In this document: positions 26,101 to 34,433 of the stretch, one piece after another
Position numbering within the stretch: position 1 is the stretch's first letter
Layout of the letters: every line of letters begins with the position of its first letter
NCBI RefSeq assembly: GCF_019802085.1
Contig: NZ_JAHVHV010000005.1
Span: 213,234 to 277,233 of the forward strand
Direction: 5' to 3'
Length of the DNA: 64,000 nucleotides
Source: Ferrimonas balearica
GTDB lineage: Bacteria > Pseudomonadota > Gammaproteobacteria > Enterobacterales > Shewanellaceae
The notes under the pieces: generated by a model
What the model saw: only the letters and a program-made list of their open reading frames with translations
What the model was told of the DNA's origin: nothing
Databases searched by the model: none
Made by a program: the position numbers and the translations under genes

Positions 26101-27633
26101 TTACTTCAATGCTGCGGGAAGCTGGTGCTGAGGCCAGTTCTGATAGGCCACCGGGCGCAGGAACCGCTGCATCGCCTGGGCCCCTACCGAGGTGGTCTGG
26201 GGAGCGGTGCTGGCCGGCCAGGGGCCGCCGTGGTTTTGGGCCGCGCACACCTCCACCCCGGTGGGCATCTGGTTGGCGATCAGCCGCCCGGCCCGGTAGG
26301 CGAGGCGCTCCAGCAGGGACGCTTGATGGGCAAAGTCCGCCTCGTTGCCGTGCACCGAGACGGTGAGCTGGCCGGGCAGGGCGTCCACCAGGGCGTCGTC
26401 CAAGCCATCCTGGATCACCAGCACGCAGGGGCCGAACACCTCCTCGAACAGCACCGGATTGTCCAGGGCGTCATCCCGGTGCACCCGATAGAGCCGCGGC
26501 ACGGCGCCGTTGGGGTGGCCCTGCTCTTGTCCCTGCCCCTGCCCTTGTCCCCGGGCCAGCAGGGTGACCCCGGTCTGGCTGGCCAGGCGTTCGACCTGGC
26601 GGCGGTAGGCCTTGGCGATCCCCGGGGTCAGCATCACCCCGTCGGACTGGCTTTTGAGCCCCTCGGACAGGTGGGCCAGGTAGCGCTCGGCGCCCTCAGT
26701 CTGGGGTAGCAACACCAGGCCCGGACTGGTGCAGAACTGCCCCTGGCCCATCATCATGGAGTCCAACTGGGCCTGGGCCAACGCCTCGGGCTGCTCCGCC
26801 AATCGGCCCGGCAGCAGCAGCTGCGGGTTGACCGCCCCCAGCTCGCCGAAAAAGGGGATGGGGCGGGGCCGGCTGGCCGCTTCCCGGGCCAGGCTCTGGC
26901 CCACCGCGGCGGAGCCGGTAAAGCCCACCGCGGCGATGCCGGGGTGGCGCACCAGGGCCAGCGAAAGGGCCGGTGTGCGCCCCTGCAGCAGGGCAAAGAG
27001 CCCCGGGGGCAGGCCACAGGCCTCGATGGCCCGGCCGATGGCACCGGCCACCAGCTCGGCGGTGCCGGGGTGGGCCGGGTGACCCTTGACCACCACGGGG
27101 CAGCCGGCGGCCAGGGCCGAGGCGGTGTCACCGCCGGCCACGGAGAAGGCCAGGGGGAAGTTGGATGCACCGAACACCGCCACCGGGCCCAGGGGCACCT
27201 GGCCCAGGCGCAGGTCCGGTCGCGGCAGGGGCTGGCGGTCCGGCAGCGCCGCGTCCTTCAGCACCGCCTGCAGGGGGGCGCGCAGCCAGGTTGCAAAGGC
27301 GCGCAGCTGACCGCAGGTGCGGCCCCGCTCCCCCTCGAGCCGGGCCCGGGGCAGGGCGGTCTCCTGCTCGGCGCGGGTGATGAGCGCCTCCCCCAGGGAT
27401 TCGATCCCCTCGGCGATCGCCTCCAGCAGCCTTGCGCGGGTCTCGGCGGGGGTTTGGCGATATGCCACAAAGGCGGTTTCGGCGGCGGCCACCGCCTGGG
27501 CCACCTCCTGTTCGCTGGCCTCGGCGAAGGCCGGGGCAAGGGGGGCGTCGGCCCGGGGATCCCAGGCCAGGAAATCGGTTTGGGGCGCGCCGCACCAGCG
27601 GCCGGCGATCCAGTGTTGTCCGGTCAGTGTCAT
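26101..27633 (-). CDS. 2,5-dioxovalerate (alpha-ketoglutarate semialdehyde) dehydrogenase
   Basis: 510-residue aldehyde dehydrogenase. Landmarks: FGASNFPLAFSVAGGDTASALAAGCPVVVK (cofactor fold), general base Glu264 and catalytic Cys301 in GQGQFCTSPG. It matches the KGSADH subfamily that oxidises the semialdehyde to 2-oxoglutarate, the last step of 4-hydroxyproline breakdown and a link to the citric acid cycle. Residues 362-372 are a run of Gly-Gln pairs coded by a hexamer repeat, not expected in the family. Start ATG 27633 follows AAGGA; 10 bases separate it from the epimerase gene. Confidence 0.93.
   Translation of the reverse strand: MTLTGQHWIAGRWCGAPQTDFLAWDPRADAPLAPAFAEASEQEVAQAVAAAETAFVAYRQTPAETRARLLEAIAEGIESLGEALITRAEQETALPRARLEGERGRTCGQLRAFATWLRAPLQAVLKDAALPDRQPLPRPDLRLGQVPLGPVAVFGASNFPLAFSVAGGDTASALAAGCPVVVKGHPAHPGTAELVAGAIGRAIEACGLPPGLFALLQGRTPALSLALVRHPGIAAVGFTGSAAVGQSLAREAASRPRPIPFFGELGAVNPQLLLPGRLAEQPEALAQAQLDSMMMGQGQFCTSPGLVLLPQTEGAERYLAHLSEGLKSQSDGVMLTPGIAKAYRRQVERLASQTGVTLLARGQGQGQGQEQGHPNGAVPRLYRVHRDDALDNPVLFEEVFGPCVLVIQDGLDDALVDALPGQLTVSVHGNEADFAHQASLLERLAYRAGRLIANQMPTGVEVCAAQNHGGPWPASTAPQTTSVGAQAMQRFLRPVAYQNWPQHQLPAALK
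26519..26552. repeat. Hexanucleotide tandem repeat inside the dehydrogenase gene
   Basis: About five imperfect copies of GGRCAR (minus strand) encode Gly-Gln/Glu-Gln pairs, residues 362-372 of the dehydrogenase. A hexamer unit keeps the frame when copies are gained or lost. Confidence 0.7.
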
Positions 27634-27643
27634 GGAAAAATCC

Positions 27644-28645
27644 TTATTTCACCTGAAAACCAAAGGCGTAGGGGTCGGCATCGTCCACCACCAGGGTGTT
27701 GTGGCCGAACACCCGGGCCCAGCCCTGGATGCTGGGCACGATGGCCGGGCGTCCCGCCAGCTCGGTGACCCGCTCCACCCGACCCACGAACTGGCTGCCG
27801 ATGATCGACTCGTGGACGTAGCGGTCGCCCTCGGCCAGCAGGCCCTTGGCAAAGTGCTGGGCCATCCGCGCGCTGGTGCCGGTGCCGCAGGGGGATCGGT
27901 CCAGGGCCCGCTCGCCGTAGAACACCGCGTTGGCGCCGTCGGAGTCGGGCCGGGTGGGGGTGCCGGTCCAGAGCACGTGGCTGACCCCCCGCACCGTGGG
28001 ATCCTCGGGGTGGACGCAGGCCAGGGTGGCGTCGGCCACCTGGCGCACTATGGGGCTCCAGCGCAGCAGGGTGTCAGCGGACCAGTGCTCGATGCCGGGG
28101 AAGTGCGCCTGGGGTTCGACGATGACGTAGAAGTTGCCGCCGTAGGCCACGTCCACGGTGAGCGAACCCAGCCCCGGCACTTCCAGGGTCTGGTCGGCGT
28201 GGGCCAGGTAGGCGGGGACATTGGTCAGCCGCACCCAGGCCACCTTGTCGCCTTCCTGCTGGTACTGCACCTGGATGAGCCCGGCGGGCACCTCCAGGCG
28301 CAGCTGGCCGGGCACCTTGGGGGTAATCAACCCCGCTTCCAGCGCGGCGGTGACGGTGCCTATGGTGCCGTGGCCACACATGGGCAGGCAGCCGGAGGTC
28401 TCCACGAAGAGGATGGCGGCGTCGTTGGCCTCATCACAAGGGGGGTAGAGAAAGGCACCGGACATCATGTCGTGGCCCCGGGGCTCAAACATCAGCGCCT
28501 GGCGGATCCAGTCGTGGTGGGCCAGGAAATCCTGTCGTTTCTCGCTCATGGTCCGGCCCACCAGCGGCGGGTGGCCGCTGGTGATCAGGCGCACCGGATT
28601 GCCACAGGTGTGGGCGTCGATGCAGGCGAAGGTGCCTTTGATCAT
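27644..28645 (-). CDS. 4-hydroxyproline 2-epimerase
   Basis: 333-residue proline-racemase-fold enzyme. Both catalytic cysteines are present, Cys90 in LPMCGHGTIG and Cys253 in LDRSPCGTGTSA, the two-base pattern of racemases and epimerases. Context (KGSADH, pyrroline-hydroxycarboxylate deaminase, D-amino-acid dehydrogenase) identifies the reaction: trans-4-hydroxy-L-proline to cis-4-hydroxy-D-proline. The start ATG 28645 has a strong GAGGGGGCGGC site and lies 9 bases after the deaminase stop, so the three minus-strand genes form an operon. Confidence 0.93.
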   Translation of the reverse strand: MIKGTFACIDAHTCGNPVRLITSGHPPLVGRTMSEKRQDFLAHHDWIRQALMFEPRGHDMMSGAFLYPPCDEANDAAILFVETSGCLPMCGHGTIGTVTAALEAGLITPKVPGQLRLEVPAGLIQVQYQQEGDKVAWVRLTNVPAYLAHADQTLEVPGLGSLTVDVAYGGNFYVIVEPQAHFPGIEHWSADTLLRWSPIVRQVADATLACVHPEDPTVRGVSHVLWTGTPTRPDSDGANAVFYGERALDRSPCGTGTSARMAQHFAKGLLAEGDRYVHESIIGSQFVGRVERVTELAGRPAIVPSIQGWARVFGHNTLVVDDADPYAFGFQVK

Positions 28646-28654
28646 GCCGCCCCC

Positions 28655-29569
28655 TCAGTCCAGGTTGTAGGGGGCCAGGGAGGGGCGCTGGGCCATCGCC
28701 TGCTCGAACACCCGGGTGACCCGCTTCCGCTCGGCACCACTGAGGGGCAGACGCGGGGCCCGCACGGTTTCGCTGCCGCGCCCGGCCAGCTGCTCCGCGT
28801 ACTTGATGCACTGCACCAGGTGGGGCACGGTATCCAGCCGCAGCAGGGGCAGGAACCAGCGCCACAGGGTGAGCGCCTCCTGGTAGCGCCCCGCCTGGGC
28901 CAGCTTGAAGATGGCCACCGATTCTCTGGGGAAGACGTTGGTCAGCCCGGAGATCCAGCCGGTGGCGCCCAGCATCAGGCTCTCCAGGGCGATGTCGTCC
29001 ACCCCGCAGAACACGATGAAACGATCGCCGAAGCGATTGTGCAGCTCGGTGATGCGGCGGGTGTCGGTGGTGGACTCCTTGATCGCCACGATGTTGGCCT
29101 CCTCGGCCAGCTCGGCGGTCATCTCCAGGTCGATGTCCACCCCGTAGGTCACCGGGTTGTTGTAGATCATGATGGGCAGGGCGGTGGCCCGGGCCACGGT
29201 GCGGTAGTGGTAGAGGGTCTCCTCCCGGTTGGCCCGGTAGACCATGCCCGGCAGCAGCATGATGCCGTCCACCCCCATCGCCTCGGCGTCACGCACGTAG
29301 TCGACGGCGAAGGCGGTGGTGGTTTCGGCGCAGCCGGCGATCACCGGAATGCGCCCCTTGGCCACGCTCAGGGTGTGGCGCAGGAAGGTGCGCTTCTCCT
29401 CGGCGCTCAGGGAGCAGTTCTCCCCCACGGTGCCCAGGGCGATGATGCCGTGGATGCCGTCGTCGATGAGCTGCTCCAGCATCCGCTGGTTGGCCGCCAG
29501 GTCCAATTGACCGTTGGCGTGAAACTGGGTGGAGATGGCGGGATAGACACCGTACCAATCAACCTTCAT
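28655..29569 (-). CDS. 1-pyrroline-4-hydroxy-2-carboxylate deaminase (DHDPS family)
   Basis: 304 residues, class I aldolase fold of the DapA family. Schiff-base Lys164 is in VAIKESTTDT and Tyr136 in IMIYNNPVTYGV. In 4-hydroxyproline catabolism this subfamily dehydrates and deaminates 1-pyrroline-4-hydroxy-2-carboxylate to 2-oxoglutarate semialdehyde and ammonia. True lysine-pathway DapA is excluded by the context. The frame is open 23 codons upstream; ATG 29569 with GAGGGATC before it is preferred. First gene of the minus operon, directly facing the operator at 29628. Confidence 0.92.
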   Translation of the reverse strand: MKVDWYGVYPAISTQFHANGQLDLAANQRMLEQLIDDGIHGIIALGTVGENCSLSAEEKRTFLRHTLSVAKGRIPVIAGCAETTTAFAVDYVRDAEAMGVDGIMLLPGMVYRANREETLYHYRTVARATALPIMIYNNPVTYGVDIDLEMTAELAEEANIVAIKESTTDTRRITELHNRFGDRFIVFCGVDDIALESLMLGATGWISGLTNVFPRESVAIFKLAQAGRYQEALTLWRWFLPLLRLDTVPHLVQCIKYAEQLAGRGSETVRAPRLPLSGAERKRVTRVFEQAMAQRPSLAPYNLD

Positions 29570-29627
29570 GGAAGATCCCTCTTTGCTGTAGTGTTGGCCT
29601 GAAGCAGGCGATTGCGTTGACTTGAAT

Positions 29628-29639
29628 ATTGTATACAAT
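29628..29639. promoter_or_regulatory. Perfect palindrome ATTGTATACAAT in the hydroxyproline divergent promoter
   Basis: A 12-bp perfect palindrome in the only AT-rich stretch of the 163-bp gap between the divergent deaminase and 3-hydroxyproline dehydratase genes. The pattern is typical of GntR/FCD regulators, and one is encoded 3.6 kb away. It can govern both directions. Confidence 0.75.
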
Positions 29640-29732
29640 TATAAAATCGGTAACGCAAGTACCGGTTACTCTAACCCAAGCTGGTCGAATCTCGACCGTT
29701 TTTTGACCAAGGTCGATAGCGGAGGAAAGACA

Positions 29733-30758
29733 ATGACATGGACGGTTCCCGCTGCCCTTAGCCAGGGCGCCACCCGGTTCACCACCCTGGACGCCCACAC
29801 CGAGGGGGAGCCGCTGCGGATCATCACCGGCGGCTATCCGCCCCTGCCCGGTGACAACATTCTGGCCAAGCGACGCTACCTGACCGAACACCTGGATCAC
29901 TACCGCCGTCTGCTGATGCACGAACCCCGGGGCCACAGCGACATGTACGGGGCGCTGCTGACCGAACCGGTGACCGACGACGGCGACTTCGGGGTGCTCT
30001 TTTTGCACAACGAGGGCTACTCCTCTATGTGCGGCCACGCGGTGCTGGCCCTGGCCCAGGTGGCGGCCCAGTGTGGCGAACGCCGCGCCCCCTTTACCCT
30101 GAAGATCGACGCCCCCGCCGGGCGGGTCACCGCCTACCTGACCCCCACCGATTCGGGCTGGGAGGCCTGTTTCGATAACGTCGCCAGCTTTGTCGAGTGC
30201 CTGGACCAGACCGTCGAGGTGCCCGGGCTGGGGCGGGTGGCCTACGACATCGCCTTCGGCGGGGCCTACTACGCCTTTGTCGATGCCGATGCCCTGGGGC
30301 TCAGCCTGGTCCCGGAGCAGGGTCAGGCCCTGAAGCAGGCCGGGCAGGCGATAAAGCAGGCGGTGGCCGAGGCCTGGCCCTTGAGCCACCCCCTCGAGCC
30401 GGACCTGAGTTTTCTCTACGCCACCATCTTCACCTCGGCCCGGGTGGCCGAGGCGGGGCGCCACAGCCGTCATGTGTGCATCTTCGCCGATGGCGAGCTG
30501 GATCGCAGCCCCACCGGCACCGGGGTGTCGGCCCGGGCCGCTCTGCTGCACGCTCGGGGGGCGCTGGCGTTGGGCCAGAGCATTGAGATTGAGAGCATCG
30601 TCGGCGGGCGGATGGGGGTGAGGGCGCTTGAGAGCCTGGACTACCACGGCAAACCGGCGGTGGTGCCCCGGGTCAGCGGGCGGGCCTGGATCACCGGGGA
30701 GCACCGCTTCTACCTGGACCCCAAGGACCCCTTTCCCCAGGGCTTTCTGATCCGCTGA
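29733..30758 (+). CDS. trans-3-hydroxy-L-proline dehydratase
   Basis: 341-residue proline-racemase-fold enzyme. Only one catalytic Cys is kept (Cys100 in SSMCGHAVLAL). The second is Thr261 in LDRSPTGTGVSA, the substitution known to mark dehydratases acting on trans-3-hydroxy-L-proline, which give 1-pyrroline-2-carboxylate. Start ATG 29733 follows GGAGGAAAGACA; upstream codons to 29622 contain the operator and are not coding. It pairs biochemically with the pyrroline-2-carboxylate reductase-like gene at 35.7-36.7 kb to yield L-proline. Confidence 0.92.
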   Translation: MTWTVPAALSQGATRFTTLDAHTEGEPLRIITGGYPPLPGDNILAKRRYLTEHLDHYRRLLMHEPRGHSDMYGALLTEPVTDDGDFGVLFLHNEGYSSMCGHAVLALAQVAAQCGERRAPFTLKIDAPAGRVTAYLTPTDSGWEACFDNVASFVECLDQTVEVPGLGRVAYDIAFGGAYYAFVDADALGLSLVPEQGQALKQAGQAIKQAVAEAWPLSHPLEPDLSFLYATIFTSARVAEAGRHSRHVCIFADGELDRSPTGTGVSARAALLHARGALALGQSIEIESIVGGRMGVRALESLDYHGKPAVVPRVSGRAWITGEHRFYLDPKDPFPQGFLIR

Positions 30759-30769
30759 TGGAGGGGGCG

Positions 30770-31996
30770 ATGAACAACGAAGATGTGGTGATCGTCGGTG
30801 CCGGGGTGGTGGGGCTGACCACGGCCGCGGCGCTCAGCCGCGCCGGCCGCCGGGTGCTGCTGCTGGACCCCCTGGGGCCGGGGGAGGGCACCTCCTACGG
30901 CAACGCCGGCCACTTTGCCACCGAGCAGGTGTTCCCTTTGGCGGATCCGGCGCTGCTGCCCCGTCTGCCGGGGATGCTGCTGGACCCCCTGGGGCCCTTT
31001 CGCATCCGCCTGGGTTACCTGCTTCGGGCCCTGCCCTGGTTTGGCCGCTTCCTGCTCAACATGCGCGCCGGGGCCCGGGCCCGAAACACCGAGGCGCTGC
31101 GCCGGCTCAATGAAGCGGCCCTGGCCCAGTGGGGCGCGCTGCTTGGGGAGTGGGGGCTGGAGTCGCACCTGGTGCGCGAAGGCTCTTTGCTGGTGTTTGA
31201 GCGGACCGACGAGGCCAAGGTGCAGAGGATATTGGCCCAGTACCTAAGCCAGGGGGTGGCGGCCCGCTACCTGGACAGGGCGGCGCTCAGGGCGTTGGAG
31301 CCGGCGCTGTCGGAGGCGGTGCAGCGGGGGATCTGGTTTACCGATACCGGTCACACCCCGGACCCCTATGCCTTGAGCCTGGGGATCTGGCAGCGACTTC
31401 GCGAGCAGGGAGCCCGTCACAGGGCGGTGTCGGTGGCGGCCATCGAGCCGGGGGGCACCGTGGTGCTGGAGGGTGGAGAGCGCCTGGTGGCCCGTGAGGT
31501 GATCCTCTGTGCCGGGGCCCACTCCAAAGTCTTGGCGGCGGGGGTGGGGCACCGCCTGCCCCTGGACACCGAACGGGGTTATCACCTGATGCTGCCCGGT
31601 CACAGTGGCCTGACCCGGCCGGTGAGCAGTTACGAGCGCAGCTTTATCATCACCCCCATGGCCGGCGGCACCCGCCTGGCGGGCACCGTGGAGTTTGCCG
31701 GGCTGGCCGCCCCCATGGACCCACGCCGGGCGGACATCCTGTTGACCCATGGCCAGGCGCTGCTGCCGGGGCTTGAGGGCAAAGGGGCCGAACGCTGGAT
31801 GGGGTATCGGCCCAGCCTGCCCGACTCCCTTCCGGTGATGGGGGCCGCCGCCCCCGGGGTGTGGTTCAACTTTGGCCACCAGCACCTGGGGCTGACCCAG
31901 GCGGCGGTGAGCGGTGCCTGGCTGGCGGATGCGGTGCTCCAGGGGCAGAGCGCGCCGCTGGCGCCCTTCTCCCCCCGGCGCTTTACAGGGCCTTGA
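30770..31996 (+). CDS. FAD-dependent D-amino-acid (D-hydroxyproline) dehydrogenase
   Basis: 408 residues, DadA-like. FAD-binding GxGxxG is at the start (VVIVGAGVVGLTTAAALS), with GTSYGNAGHF as in DadA and a C-terminal FNFGHQHLGLTQA. The expected role is oxidation of cis-4-hydroxy-D-proline (epimerase product) to 1-pyrroline-4-hydroxy-2-carboxylate at the membrane. An ATG at 30758 overlaps the previous stop, but the ATG at 30770 lies right behind GGAGGGGGCG and is chosen. The 3' end overlaps the convergent HlyD-type gene by 14 bp. Cotranscribed with the dehydratase. Confidence 0.9.
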   Translation: MNNEDVVIVGAGVVGLTTAAALSRAGRRVLLLDPLGPGEGTSYGNAGHFATEQVFPLADPALLPRLPGMLLDPLGPFRIRLGYLLRALPWFGRFLLNMRAGARARNTEALRRLNEAALAQWGALLGEWGLESHLVREGSLLVFERTDEAKVQRILAQYLSQGVAARYLDRAALRALEPALSEAVQRGIWFTDTGHTPDPYALSLGIWQRLREQGARHRAVSVAAIEPGGTVVLEGGERLVAREVILCAGAHSKVLAAGVGHRLPLDTERGYHLMLPGHSGLTRPVSSYERSFIITPMAGGTRLAGTVEFAGLAAPMDPRRADILLTHGQALLPGLEGKGAERWMGYRPSLPDSLPVMGAAAPGVWFNFGHQHLGLTQAAVSGAWLADAVLQGQSAPLAPFSPRRFTGP

Positions 31997-33014
31997 AGTA
32001 GGCCTTCAGCGCACTCAGGCGCACCGTGGCCGCACCGATGATGTCGATAAAGCCCAGGGCGGAGTGGGGCTTGGTGCCGGAGATCCAGGCCGAGCCCACG
32101 GCGCCGATGGGCAGTTCCAGCCCCTCGGGCTCCTCGAACTCGATGATCACCGTACGGCCCACCGAATTCATGCCCCGGCCAACGAACTGGCGGGTCATGG
32201 GGTCCCCGGCCACGGGGCTTAAGCTGGCCTCACCGGTGCCCGGGCGTATCGAGTGCACCCGCCCACGGAAGATCTGCCCCGGGTAGGCGTCCACGTAGAA
32301 CTCGGTGAAGGCGCCCTCCACCAGGTGGCCGTAGAACTGGTCCGCCACCCGCACCTCGAGAAACTTCCGGCTGGTATCGTACAGGTGCATGTTGCCAACC
32401 CGGCTGCCGGCGGCCAGGTTCACCACCGATAACTGGCCATCGAAGGGCGCCACCACCTGCTGACGGTCCCGCAGAAACTCCACCCGACGCCGCTCCGCCT
32501 GCACAGACGCGATCTGGGCCTCGGCGGACTGGATCTCCGCCCGCAGGGTCGCCACCTGGGTGGTGAGATCGTCCCGGCTCTGCTCACTGGCGAAATCCTC
32601 CAGCGCCTCCTGACGGGCCAGGTCCCGCTTGTTCTGCGCCTTCTGGGTGTAGAGGGCGTCGATCTTGCGGCGGGTGGCCTTGATCTGGGCCTCCAGGGAG
32701 GCCACCTGGGCGGCGGTCTCCTCATCCACCAGGGTGTAGATAAGATCGCCGGCCTGCACCTTTTGGTTGTGGGTGACGAACACCTCGTCCACCTGCTGGC
32801 CCACCAGGGGGGAGAGGATCGCCTGGGGCGCCCGCACCGTGGCGGAGTTGGTCAGGTCCACGTAGGCCCAGTAGCGGCTGCCGGTAAACAGCATCGCCAG
32901 GATGAAGACGCCGATGGCGGTGGACCAGAACTGGGTCTTGAGGTTCCAGGGCATCACCTTGAGCTTGACCAGCAGCCAGATCAGCAGCGCGTAGGGGATC
33001 ATGATCTCTTTCAT
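31983..33014 (-). CDS. HlyD-family membrane fusion protein
   Basis: 343 residues: a membrane helix near residues 20-45, a beta-barrel/lipoyl half (APQAILSPLVGQQVDEVFVTHNQKVQAGDLIYTL), a coiled-coil hairpin (about 115-190), the second lipoyl half (VVAPFDGQLSVVNLAAGSRV) and a beta barrel. This is the periplasmic adaptor of tripartite efflux, but no pump or TolC partner is adjacent. Start ATG 33014 overlaps the stop of the upstream small membrane gene (ATGA), so the two work as a pair, much like the YiaW-YiaV and YibI-YibH pairs of E. coli. Confidence 0.87.
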   Translation of the reverse strand: MKEIMIPYALLIWLLVKLKVMPWNLKTQFWSTAIGVFILAMLFTGSRYWAYVDLTNSATVRAPQAILSPLVGQQVDEVFVTHNQKVQAGDLIYTLVDEETAAQVASLEAQIKATRRKIDALYTQKAQNKRDLARQEALEDFASEQSRDDLTTQVATLRAEIQSAEAQIASVQAERRRVEFLRDRQQVVAPFDGQLSVVNLAAGSRVGNMHLYDTSRKFLEVRVADQFYGHLVEGAFTEFYVDAYPGQIFRGRVHSIRPGTGEASLSPVAGDPMTRQFVGRGMNSVGRTVIIEFEEPEGLELPIGAVGSAWISGTKPHSALGFIDIIGAATVRLSALKAYFKAL

Positions 33015-33457
33015 TGACGGGTCTCCTTCTGCATGCCGGCCCGGATCACCCGGGAGAGGTGATCGCCGATGGCGTTCCAGGGGGTAAAGGCCAGGATGAT
33101 GGCCAGCACCCACCAGGCCTTGTTGATGAACAGACCGCACAGGCAAAGACCGAAGATCACCTTGGTGAGCAGGTGGTTCTCGCCCTGGGCCTTGTGCACC
33201 GGGATCTCATGCAGGTTCCACAGCAGCTTGAGCAGCAACACCACCAGGGCCAGGGTGACCACGAAGAGGAACCCCATAAACCACTCGGCGTCCAGCAGCA
33301 CCATGATCGCCGGCACCTCGGCGAAGTAATCCACCGGCAGATCCTGGCCGTGGACGGTGCTGAGCCCGGTGAAAAACACCATCAGGCCGGCAGCGGCGGC
33401 CAGCAGGGCCAATTTAAGGCCCAGCTTCATCAGCCGGGCGGACAGGGATGGGGTCAT
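33011..33457 (-). CDS. Inner-membrane partner of the HlyD protein
   Basis: 148 residues with four hydrophobic segments (about 12-32, 50-72, 90-108 and 112-130) and a WNLHEIP element between helices. Size, membrane layout and translational coupling to an HlyD gene resemble DUF3302-type small membrane proteins of E. coli, though the family match is uncertain. ATG 33457 follows GAGGCG; codons upstream to 33550 look non-coding. Function unknown. Confidence 0.72.
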   Translation of the reverse strand: MTPSLSARLMKLGLKLALLAAAAGLMVFFTGLSTVHGQDLPVDYFAEVPAIMVLLDAEWFMGFLFVVTLALVVLLLKLLWNLHEIPVHKAQGENHLLTKVIFGLCLCGLFINKAWWVLAIILAFTPWNAIGDHLSRVIRAGMQKETRQ

Positions 33458-33632
33458 CGGGGTCGCCTCAAGGTCGTTCAGGAGCGGGCAGACTAGAGGG
33501 CGGGGGCGAGGGAGACAACGGGCCGGGATCACATACGCCGGCGATTGCATTGGTTCAGCTTAGGTTTAGCTAGTAACTTACTGAAAAATATAAATAAGCA
33601 GTAATTCTCGCCTTGCTTAATTTGAAATTAAG

Positions 33633-34433
33633 TTAGACGGCACTCAGCCGTTGATGCAGGGTGTGGCTGGCCCCGGGGGCCAGGGTCAGGGAGCTGAGCG
33701 CCCGCGCGCTCTCCAGACAGAGGAACTCCTGCTCGCCGCCGGGGTGGAGATCACCGATCCCCATCGCGCCCTCGGCACCGGGGTTCCAGATCACCATGGC
33801 GTCGTGGCCCTCGTTGGCCACCGTCAAGGCGCCGCGCTCCTGGGGCAGCACCACCCGGTCCAGCTGTGGCACCACGGCATCCACCGGCACCGGCGGGCAG
33901 GGGGGCTCGAAGCGGGCCTTGGCACCGCCGGACAGCTTGTCCAGGTAGGGGCGGTAGGCCAGCTCCCCCAGGCTGAGGCCCGGCAGGTCGGCGGCCAGGT
34001 AGCTGTGCAGGGCGGCGGTAAAGGCCCAGGGGGCCCGGTCGGTGTTGGTGACGGTGAGGCTCATCGACAGGCTGTCCGGGGTCAGGCAATAGGCCATCTG
34101 GGCCTCGAAGCGGTGGGGCCACAGGGCCATGGTGGCCTCGTCGTCGCACAGGCTCAGCACCAGGCGGGCCTGCTGCGCACTCGCTTCCTGCTGGGCGACC
34201 TGCCAAAGCCGGGTGCGGGCGAAGCCGTGGCTGGGGCCCGGGTGGTCTTTGCCGAACCAGGGAAAGCACAAAGGCACGCCGCCGCGGATGGGGCCGCTGC
34301 CGTCCATCAGCGCCGTTCGACTGAGCCAGAGCCGCTGCTGCTCCCCCTGGCGCCAGCCCAGCGCCTGGGCGCCGAAGGGGGTCACCGTCAGGGTGCTGTC
34401 ACCGCAGCTCAGGGTGAGGATGGGCAGGGACAT
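33633..34433 (-). CDS. D-hexose-6-phosphate mutarotase (YeaD-like aldose 1-epimerase)
   Basis: 266 residues of the galactose-mutarotase fold. Landmarks: GAQALGWRQ near the start, IRGGVPLCFPWFG, SHGFARTRLW, the catalytic His in TAALHSYL, and GIGDLHPGGEQEFLCLES at the C-terminal end. The family interconverts anomers of hexose 6-phosphates. Start ATG 34433 follows AAGGAG and lies inside the end of pepP (35-bp overlap). Its presence at the end of a hydroxyproline/peptidase operon has no obvious metabolic link. A short AT-rich hairpin (33616-33632) follows the stop. Confidence 0.88.
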   Translation of the reverse strand: MSLPILTLSCGDSTLTVTPFGAQALGWRQGEQQRLWLSRTALMDGSGPIRGGVPLCFPWFGKDHPGPSHGFARTRLWQVAQQEASAQQARLVLSLCDDEATMALWPHRFEAQMAYCLTPDSLSMSLTVTNTDRAPWAFTAALHSYLAADLPGLSLGELAYRPYLDKLSGGAKARFEPPCPPVPVDAVVPQLDRVVLPQERGALTVANEGHDAMVIWNPGAEGAMGIGDLHPGGEQEFLCLESARALSSLTLAPGASHTLHQRLSAV

